DNA of 11,633 nt, from contig JAUYES010000229.1 of NCBI GenBank assembly GCA_030691225.1, positions 1-11,633 of the forward strand, given 5' to 3'. Each line of letters starts with the position of its first letter. Within the stretch, counting starts at the first letter, position 1. The position numbers and the translations under genes are program-made. The notes beneath the pieces were generated by a model. The model saw only the letters and a list, made by a program, of their open reading frames with translations. It had not been told where the DNA came from and searched no databases. This document shows, piece after piece, positions 1 through 5,351 of the stretch. This DNA comes from Holophaga sp. Lineage in GTDB: Bacteria; Acidobacteriota; Holophagae; Holophagales; Holophagaceae.

Positions 1-7
1 AAGGGCG

Positions 8-505
8 GTGAGCCAATTGGAAAGGGTGAAAATGCTTGCCGCGCGCCTGTTCCGCGACAGATGGGTTGTTGCATATGTGCTTCTGCGCCTAGCTCTCGCT
101 GGCATTTTCATCGCTGCCAGCGCGGACAAGATCCTGCACCCGCAGGACTTCGCCGCAGTTGTTCGGGACTACCGAATCCTGCCACCCGACCTGGTCAATC
201 TGACGGCTATTGTCTTGCCCTGGCTGGAACTGGCGCTGGGCATCCTGCTGCTTGCCGGGCGGATGCGCCTGGGAACGCTGCTCCTCGTCAACGTCTTGCT
301 GTTGAACTTTCTTGGCGCGCTTGTGATGAACCTCTTCCGGGGAATCGACGTCAATTGCGGGTGCTTCTCCACCACGGGAACAGCACCGCTTCCGATGTCC
401 TGGTACATTCTTCGCGATGGGGTTTTCGTCTTCATGGCCATGGGCGCGGCCTGGGTATACCGGACGCGGCTTTGGCAAGAGCGCGGCGGCGCTCAGCAGT
501 CTTAG
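8..505 (+). CDS. MauE/DoxX-family integral membrane protein
   Basis: This is a 165-residue, very hydrophobic protein with about four membrane helices, near residues 19-39, 63-84, 88-110 and 132-150. After the first helix comes an S-A-D-K-I-L-H-P segment leading into D-Y-R-I-L-P-P, typical of the DoxX/MauE superfamily, and a Cys-Gly-Cys pair (C117, C119) follows helix 3. Members of this group are thought to act in redox or thiol chemistry at the membrane, for example by supporting disulfide formation; the exact substrate here is unknown. The GTG at 8 overlaps a possible upstream stop (GTGA), suggesting coupling to a gene beyond the left edge. An ATG at 32 preceded by AAAGGG is a credible alternative start. 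The next gene follows after 18 bp, so the two are probably one operon. The family call is fairly firm and the role is inference. Confidence 0.8.
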   Translation: MSQLERVKMLAARLFRDRWVVAYVLLRLALAGIFIAASADKILHPQDFAAVVRDYRILPPDLVNLTAIVLPWLELALGILLLAGRMRLGTLLLVNVLLLNFLGALVMNLFRGIDVNCGCFSTTGTAPLPMSWYILRDGVFVFMAMGAAWVYRTRLWQERGGAQQS

Positions 506-523
506 AAAACGAGCAGACTGCCG

Positions 524-775
524 ATGGAGACCCGCGTGACCTACACGCCCAATATCCTGGATGCTCCGGAGGAAGAACTTGTTTGCTACTGCTCCAAGGT
601 CAGCAAGGGCGACATTCTTCTCGCCATTCGTCACGACGCAGCGACGCTTGCGGACATCAAGGCAATTACCGGCGCATGCGCGGTTGGTCGTTGCGAGGAA
701 CTCAATCCTCGCGGGCGATGTTGTTCGAAGGAAATTCTGGCGTTAACCTGCAACCAAGCTGGAGACCAAAGATGA
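524..775 (+). CDS. BFD-like [2Fe-2S]-binding protein
   Basis: This is an 83-residue protein with the cysteine layout of BFD-like (bacterioferritin-associated ferredoxin) [2Fe-2S] domains: V-C-Y-C (C21, C23), then A-C-A-V-G-R-C (C52, C57), then N-P-R-G-R-C-C-S-K-E-I (C66, C67). The first two and later spaced cysteines would ligate the cluster. The N-P-x-G-x-C-C segment resembles stand-alone relatives and the N-terminal domain of CopZ-type copper chaperones, where I recall that the first C of the C-C pair can be selenocysteine. It probably acts in the cytoplasm as a small electron-transfer or iron/copper-handling protein. The ATG at 524 has only a weak ribosome-binding site; a GTG at 536 is possible. 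Its stop TGA (773-775) overlaps the next ATG (772-774), so the downstream zinc-ribbon gene is translationally coupled to it. Confidence 0.8.
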   Translation: METRVTYTPNILDAPEEELVCYCSKVSKGDILLAIRHDAATLADIKAITGACAVGRCEELNPRGRCCSKEILALTCNQAGDQR

Positions 776-1131
776 AATGCCCGAAGTGTACTATCACCCT
801 ACTGCTGGCCGAGAGACAGGGCGTGGAAATCGACTACTGCCCGGAATGCCGAGGCGTCTGGCTGGACCGGGGAGAATTGGACAAGATCATCGAAAAGATG
901 AGCGCACAGGAGCAACCAGCACAGGGGCAGCATGCCGTCCAAGTTGGACAGAGGCAGGTGAATTGTGCCTCCCACATCGAGCAGCCCATGCCTTCAGGCT
1001 TTGGCCACCACCCGCAGCAGGGCCACCACGGCGGGCATCATGGCGACAAGCACGGACACAAGTATGGCCATGAACAACATGGTTACAAGCACAAGAGGAA
1101 ATCCCTCCTCGGCGAGCTGTTTGACTTCTAG
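772..1131 (+). CDS. TFIIB-type zinc-ribbon protein with His-rich tail
   Basis: This is a 119-residue protein. Residues 1-42 form a zf-TFIIB-type zinc ribbon: C-P-K-C (C3, C6) and Y-C-P-E-C-R-G-V-W-L-D-R-G-E-L (C23, C26), which should bind one zinc. A low-complexity Gln-rich linker follows. Residues 79-108 are rich in His, Gly and Lys in repeated H-H-G/H-G-H/K-H steps, and the end is K-S-L-L-G-E-L-F-D-F. The His-rich tail is a plausible sink or sensor for Ni, Zn, Cu or Co, but the metal cannot be read from sequence. The start is set by the ATGA overlap with the preceding [2Fe-2S] gene. The same reading frame stays open far upstream to 61 but there it only shadows the two previous genes. Proteins of this family are common in metal and stress loci and their molecular function is largely unknown. 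Confidence 0.85.
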   Translation: MKCPKCTITLLLAERQGVEIDYCPECRGVWLDRGELDKIIEKMSAQEQPAQGQHAVQVGQRQVNCASHIEQPMPSGFGHHPQQGHHGGHHGDKHGHKYGHEQHGYKHKRKSLLGELFDF

Positions 1132-1267
1132 CCGCATCGAGTGCGCGGGAAAGGTCCCGCAATGGGGGAGCATGGGCGGGGTCACACTCGTCCCCCCCGC
1201 CCGCAGATGGACGCAACGGCCTTGTGGTGCTGTTTCGTCGGCCATGAATGAGACCGGTTCATCATTT

Positions 1268-1302
1268 GCCCGCCCTCGCACTCATGTTGAGTGGAGGCGG
1301 GC
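1268..1302 (+). repeat. Hairpin upstream of the Deg protease gene
   Basis: The arms 1268-1284 and 1288-1302 pair through GCCCGCC/GGCGGGC and CACTCA/TGAGTG, with two small bulges and a TGT loop. No T-run follows, so this is not a simple terminator. It lies 12 bp before the GGAGG (1315-1319) of the downstream gene and could act in the 5' leader or as RNA processing or stability structure. Confidence 0.5.
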
Positions 1303-1325
1303 GAGACCCCTTTCGGAGGCTCACC

Positions 1326-2471
1326 ATGAACACACAGCCAAGCGGTGATCCGTTCCTGCGCAGGTTGAAATGGGTCACCATTGCGGTGATAACCGTGCTC
1401 GCCGTCTGGCAGGGGCTGCCCTGGGCCGAACACATGCTTAGCCGGGGAGCCGCAGAGCCGAGAGCCGTCACTCCGCGTGGAGATTTCGCCGCAGACGAAA
1501 AGAACACCATTGAACTGTTCGAGAGTTCCCGTGACGCCGTGGTTTTCATCTCAACCACGCAACGCGTCATGGAAGCTTGGAGCCGCAATATCTTCACCAT
1601 CCCACGCGGCACTGGCTCCGGGTTCGTCTGGGACGACAAGGGGCATGTCATCACGAACTACCACGTGGTGGCAGGAGCTGCGGAAGCGCGGGTGCGGTTT
1701 TCGGATGGGAAGGAGCATGCCGCAACACTGGTGGGGGCAAGCCCCGCGCATGACCTTGCTGTGTTGCGAATCGTTACGGGCGACAAACGCGTCCCATTGC
1801 CCCTCGGCACATCACAGAACCTCAAGGTCGGCCAGAAAGTGTTCGCCATCGGCAACCCGTTTGGCCTCGACTGGACCTTAACCACCGGCATCATCTCCGC
1901 GCTGGACCGCTCGCTCAAGGGCGAGGACGGAGGTATGATTGAGCATCTCATCCAGACGGATGCGGCCATCAACCCAGGAAGTTCGGGCGGTCCGCTTCTT
2001 GACTCAGCCGGTCGCCTCATCGGGGTGAACACCGCCATCTACAGCCCGTCGGGGGCATCCGCCGGGGTTGGCTTCGCCATTCCCGTGGACACCGTGAACA
2101 AAGTGGTTCCCGCGCTGGTTGCGAAAGGGAAGTATCTCCGTCCGTCCCTTGGCATCAAGGTTGATCAGCGTCTGAACGACATGATCGCAAGCCGAATGGG
2201 CGTCACGGGCGTGCTGGTGCTGGGCGTGCAACCCGGCTCTGGGGCCGCTGCCGCCGATCTCTTGGCCGCAAGCTTCGCACAGGACGGCACCTTTGTCCCT
2301 GGAGACATCATCATAGCAGTGGAGGACAAGAAGATTGACAGTGTGCAAGGACTGCTTGCGCGGCTGGATGACTTCCAGATTGGAGAGACCGTCCGGTTGA
2401 CCATTTTGCGGGAAGACAAACGCATGGAGCGCAACGTCCGGCTCCAGGCAGAGGGGGCGGTGAAGCGTTAG
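1326..2471 (+). CDS. HtrA/Deg-family trypsin-like serine protease with one PDZ domain
   Basis: This is a 381-residue S1C protease. Residues 15-33 form an uncleaved-looking N-terminal membrane anchor after a short basic segment, so the enzyme should sit in the periplasm. The catalytic triad is visible: H113 in T-N-Y-H-V-V, D143 in A-H-D-L-A-V-L, and S220 in N-P-G-S-S-G-G-P-L. One PDZ domain covers about residues 275-372, including the P-G-D-I-I-I-A-V turn; DegP has two PDZ domains and DegS has one, so the layout is DegS-like. The role is degradation of misfolded or regulatory envelope proteins. I chose the ATG at 1326 because GGAGG (1315-1319) lies 6 bp before it, although the frame is open from 1248. 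It is 194 bp from the zinc-ribbon gene, so it may share that transcript or have its own promoter. Confidence 0.93.
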   Translation: MNTQPSGDPFLRRLKWVTIAVITVLAVWQGLPWAEHMLSRGAAEPRAVTPRGDFAADEKNTIELFESSRDAVVFISTTQRVMEAWSRNIFTIPRGTGSGFVWDDKGHVITNYHVVAGAAEARVRFSDGKEHAATLVGASPAHDLAVLRIVTGDKRVPLPLGTSQNLKVGQKVFAIGNPFGLDWTLTTGIISALDRSLKGEDGGMIEHLIQTDAAINPGSSGGPLLDSAGRLIGVNTAIYSPSGASAGVGFAIPVDTVNKVVPALVAKGKYLRPSLGIKVDQRLNDMIASRMGVTGVLVLGVQPGSGAAAADLLAASFAQDGTFVPGDIIIAVEDKKIDSVQGLLARLDDFQIGETVRLTILREDKRMERNVRLQAEGAVKR

Positions 2472-2810
2472 CAGCCTTCCTGGCGAGGACAACCCCATGT
2501 ATCTGATTTTGTGCTCACCCATGCCGCGAGTCGGCACAAAATAGCGGCAGCCATGATTTTGAGGCGGGAGGAAGCCCTTGAACTCTGAGATGCGAGATCG
2601 GTGCTTGACGATGTGTTCCACAGAGAAGGCCACGGAGAATTGCCCTGTCCTCTCCATCTTCCGCACCGACTTTGTGGGTGCTCATGCACAGAGGGCGAAG
2701 AGCAACCGACGTCAACTGGACCCTGGGCAAGCATGATCCGTCTGTTCAAAGAGCCGGGCCGCAACTTGGCGCAGTACGCCCCCGCCCGCGCAGCACACTG
2801 GAAAATCTAG
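2472..2810. other. Gene-free stretch between the protease gene and lnt
   Basis: I recognise no gene here. It contains an 8-bp perfect inverted repeat, TTTTGTGC (2507-2514) and GCACAAAA (2534-2541), with no T-run after it on the + strand. The - strand has a protein-like open frame of about 50 codons, from a GTG or ATG near 2666-2675 running down into the end of the protease gene, with no match that I recognise. It might be a decayed gene. No convincing promoter for lnt stands out, and the ATG of lnt at 2811 has only a weak ribosome-binding site. Confidence 0.4.
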
Positions 2811-4307
2811 ATGCGGCGACAGCATTTTCTGGTCGTTGCGGCGGCCCTCGGCGCGTGGGTGGGCTACGCCAACCCCTGGGGGCAGTTCCCACTGGCGGCA
2901 TTGACCTTGCCTGCGGGGTTGGCTGCGTTGGGACTGGATGCGGAGAGTCCTTGGGCGGCATTCAAACGCGCATGGGTGGCCGGAACCCTGACCGCCTTGG
3001 GGTGCCTGTATTGGGTATACTGGCCCGTGCGTCGGTATGGCGGAGTTCATTGGCTTTTGGCCCTGCCGATGCCGGTCCTCCTGGCCATGATCATGGCCGT
3101 ATACTTCGGTCTATTCGGTATGGTGGCTCAAGTGGCGGGGAAACGCCTGCCACCGCTTCAGGCCCTGCCATGCCTTGGCCTGGCTTGGACCATCATGGAG
3201 CTCGCCATGGCCACTTTGCTTTCCGGTTTTCCCTGGCTGACCCTGTCGGCTACCTTTATACGCTGGCCCATCACCACACAACTCGCCGCATACATTGGCG
3301 GCCATGGACTCTCCGGCGTGCTGGCCCTCATAGCGACCGGCGTGGCACTGGCCCCTCGCTCAAGGGCCTGCGCCGTTACCTCCCTTGCCACAGCGCTTCT
3401 GGTCTGCGGCCTGGGATGGCTGCGCATACAGTCTTACTCGGAATCCACACCACCGCGCACCGTAGCAATCATCCAGGGCAACATCGACCAGGGCCTCAAA
3501 TGGGACCCCAGTTACCAGCAGCGCACCGTGGCGAAATACGTCTCCTTGAGCCGCAGAGCCTTGGCCAACAATCCGGAACTCATTGTCTGGTCCGAGACCT
3601 CTATGCCCTTCTACTTCCAGGACGACACGGCGTTGCGCGCCCCGGTCCTCGATTTTCTACGCTCCACAAACGCTAGCCTCGTTCTAGGCTCCCCGGCCTA
3701 TAAGGTGAACCCTGCTGGACCACCCACTCTATTCAACCGTGTCTTCCTGTTGAGCGGATCAGGCGCAGCTCCCCGATGGTACGACAAGGAGCATCTCGTG
3801 CCATTTGGCGAATACATGCCTTTCGCTGAATGGCTGCCCTTCCAAAAGCTGGTGAGTGGGATTGGCGATTTTGCGCCTGGCCGAAATGAAACGAGGCTCG
3901 CCGCTGGCGGCTTTGTCCTGGGGGCGCTCATCTGCTACGAGGCCATCTTTGCGGGACTGGCCCAGGACCGCGTATCCCAAGGCGCGAACCTGCTTGTGAA
4001 CGTCAGTAACGATGCCTGGTTCGGGGACACCTCCGCGCCGCCCCAGCATTTGCAGCTCGCCGCGCTGAGAGCCATCGAGCAAGGGCGCTGGATGGTGCGC
4101 GGCACGAACACTGGCATATCGGCCTTCATCGACCCGCTGGGACGAATCAAAGAAGCTGGCCCGCAATTCGCGGATGTCGCAGCCGTTGGGCAGGTGCATC
4201 TGCGCACGGAACCGACCCTATTTCACCGGTTGTACTGGGCGCTGCTTGCCGCAACCGGAGGGTTAGCCGCGCTCTTTGCTTATCTAGTCCGGAATGCTCG
4301 GCAGTAG
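2811..4307 (+). CDS. lnt: Apolipoprotein N-acyltransferase
   Basis: This is a 498-residue inner-membrane enzyme that transfers an acyl chain from a phospholipid to the N-terminal diacylglyceryl-cysteine of lipoproteins, the last step of lipoprotein maturation. Residues 1-210 hold the usual five to six membrane helices, including S-G-F-P-W-L-T-L (138-145). Residues 216-465 form a nitrilase-type catalytic domain, and a final helix covers about 470-493. The triad can be placed at E262 (V-W-S-E-T-S-M-P), K326 (Y-D-K-E-H-L-V-P-F-G-E-Y) and C375 (L-I-C-Y-E). N-V-S-N-D-A-W-F-G (397-405) and R-G-T-N-T-G (430-435) are family signatures, and the length is normal. Its place beside a periplasmic protease suggests a laterally acquired or second copy tied to envelope or metal stress (lnt was also named cutE for copper tolerance), but that is inference; it may be the only copy. 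Confidence 0.95.
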   Translation: MRRQHFLVVAAALGAWVGYANPWGQFPLAALTLPAGLAALGLDAESPWAAFKRAWVAGTLTALGCLYWVYWPVRRYGGVHWLLALPMPVLLAMIMAVYFGLFGMVAQVAGKRLPPLQALPCLGLAWTIMELAMATLLSGFPWLTLSATFIRWPITTQLAAYIGGHGLSGVLALIATGVALAPRSRACAVTSLATALLVCGLGWLRIQSYSESTPPRTVAIIQGNIDQGLKWDPSYQQRTVAKYVSLSRRALANNPELIVWSETSMPFYFQDDTALRAPVLDFLRSTNASLVLGSPAYKVNPAGPPTLFNRVFLLSGSGAAPRWYDKEHLVPFGEYMPFAEWLPFQKLVSGIGDFAPGRNETRLAAGGFVLGALICYEAIFAGLAQDRVSQGANLLVNVSNDAWFGDTSAPPQHLQLAALRAIEQGRWMVRGTNTGISAFIDPLGRIKEAGPQFADVAAVGQVHLRTEPTLFHRLYWALLAATGGLAALFAYLVRNARQ

Positions 4308-4759
4308 CACGGAACCCGTGTTGAGGAGATTGCCAACGGTTGATCCTCTCGAACCCGAAAACAGCAGAGACCATTACTGTGGCGGGGCGGGCAGAGCCAG
4401 TTTCGTGTCATCAATGCAGACCATAGCGGCTGAGATGTCGCCGTTGTGCTTCTCCAAAACAGCAGGACGTTCTAACCGGCGAATTTCTTCGTGTCTTTGC
4501 GGCCCCAAGTGGGGCCGCTTCTTTTGACTCCTAATCCCGTCGTTCTTTTCCGTTTTATGCGCTTAAATAGCAGGTCTAGTGGTCCCAAGAAGAGCTTCTC
4601 CCTTGGCATCCTTCGTTACGCATTGTCCGGACACGAACGCCTGGTTCCGGCGCTGCCAACTGCCGCCCAAGCGCCTGAATCATTGCCCTTCTAAATCTTA
4701 TCCTCGGGCTCATCTACGAACCATCGGCAGGCGCCGCGGGAAAAGGCTGCGGACAGCAC
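4308..4759. other. Gene-free stretch between lnt and the feo promoter
   Basis: No recognisable gene lies here. The region holds a small palindrome directly after the lnt stop (CACGG 4308-4312, CCGTG 4316-4320), the terminator listed at 4499-4525, and a - strand open frame from 4562 to a stop at 4374-4376. The last ~40 codons of that frame read like a real protein end (E-E-I-R-R-L-E-R, then K-H-N-G-D-I-S-A-A-M-V) but there is no ATG start and no family I know. From 4526 to 4759 I see nothing beyond spacer sequence. Confidence 0.4.
4499..4525 (+). terminator. Rho-independent terminator downstream of lnt
   Basis: A perfect 8-bp stem, GCGGCCCC (4499-4506) and GGGGCCGC (4511-4518), encloses an AAGT loop and is followed by TTCTTTT. 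It would end transcripts running out of lnt and insulate the feo operon. Confidence 0.85.
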
Positions 4760-4788
4760 TTGACAATGAATTTCAATATCAATATATC
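4760..4788 (+). promoter_or_regulatory. feo operon promoter with overlapping Fur-like site
   Basis: TTGACA at 4760-4765 is a perfect -35 box. With a 17-bp spacer, TATATC at 4783-4788 matches four of six bases of the -10 consensus. The spacer and -35 overlap an AT-rich imperfect dyad, TGACAATGAATTTCA (4761-4775), which fits 11 of 14 fixed positions of the TGATAATnATTATCA Fur core, and an A/T-rich extension continues to 4785. Position and gene content together suggest Fe-Fur repression of the operon under iron sufficiency. Confidence 0.65.
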
Positions 4789-4843
4789 TGCGCTCGACGG
4801 CGCAGGCCCAAGTGGGCGCGCCCAAACAAAGGAGTACCGAGTC

Positions 4844-5065
4844 ATGTGGCAAGAAGTCGCTGTCTACGTGCTATTGGCGCTGGGCATGGGGTTCACACTC
4901 TTGGGTTTCTACAGAAAGCTTACCGGCAAGTCTTCCTGCTGCGGAGGGGGATGCACCTGCAAAGGGTCATGCGGTTCCGGGCATTCAGAGGGACCGGGCG
5001 ATGGCGTCCATGGGACAACGAGGCTGCGCTTGCTTACCGGCAGGGACTCCTGCTGTCCTCGCTGA
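4844..5065 (+). CDS. FeoB-associated Cys-rich membrane protein
   Basis: This is a 73-residue peptide beginning M-W-Q-E, with one membrane helix at about residues 5-22, a short basic turn (Y-R-K-L-T-G-K) and then a Cys/Gly-rich segment: C32, C33, C37, C39 and C43. This is the layout of the small FeoB-associated Cys-rich proteins found in feo operons. The helix would hold the cysteines near the cytoplasmic face of FeoB, where they could bind Fe(II) or an Fe-S cluster; the true role is unknown. An AAAGGAG (4828-4834) lies 9 bp before the ATG. The usual place of this gene is after feoB, whereas here it leads the operon. The last ~25 residues (after H47) look unlike the family and end in R-D-S-C-C-P-R, so a frameshifted or extended tail is possible. 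Confidence 0.75.
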   Translation: MWQEVAVYVLLALGMGFTLLGFYRKLTGKSSCCGGGCTCKGSCGSGHSEGPGDGVHGTTRLRLLTGRDSCCPR

Positions 5066-5107
5066 CCTGTTCTTGCAGTGAACCAACCAAAGCAGAAGGA
5101 AATACCC

Positions 5108-5350
5108 ATGAATTCGTGCATCACCCTGCGTAGCGCGCAGGTAGACCAGAGATTGCGCATCTGCTCCATTGGCGCCCAGGGAGAGTTGGGCCGTAGAATT
5201 CGAGACATGGGTCTCATCCCCGGCGCGGAGATCACCGTGGTGGGCAAGGCTCCCCTCCGGGATCCTGTGGCCTTGCGCCTGCGGGACTTCACCCTCACTT
5301 TGCGCAACAGCGAAGCCGATCATATCGTGGTCGAGCCTGCGGAGAGATAA
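5108..5350 (+). CDS. feoA: Ferrous iron transport protein A
   Basis: This is an 80-residue cytoplasmic SH3-like protein of normal FeoA size. It contains the family core: G-E-L-G-R-R-I-R-D-M-G-L-I-P-G (about 30-44), then I-T-V-V-G-K-A-P-L-R-D-P-V-A-L-R-L-R, and it ends with the D-H-I-V-V strand. FeoA is needed for full Fe(II) uptake and probably binds or modulates FeoB. I chose the ATG at 5108 because AGAAGGA (5094-5100) stands 7 bp before it and the protein then matches the family length; a GTG at 5078 is in frame but lacks such a site. It follows the Cys-rich peptide gene after 42 bp and is 1 bp from feoB. Confidence 0.93.
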   Translation: MNSCITLRSAQVDQRLRICSIGAQGELGRRIRDMGLIPGAEITVVGKAPLRDPVALRLRDFTLTLRNSEADHIVVEPAER

Positions 5351-5351
5351 G

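Noticed and set aside
2507..2541. Terminator after the Deg protease gene
   Set aside because: The inverted repeat TTTTGTGC/GCACAAAA is AT-rich at its base, has an 19-base loop and no following T-run, so it is at most a weak dyad.
2468..2666. Gene on the - strand between the protease gene and lnt
   Set aside because: The frame looks somewhat protein-like but I recognise no family, it runs into the protease gene, and two - strand frames are open at once; kept only as a possible relic.
2672..3676. 334-codon + strand open frame overlapping lnt
   Set aside because: It is an out-of-frame shadow of lnt, rich in Arg, Gly and Pro, whereas lnt itself has all family motifs.
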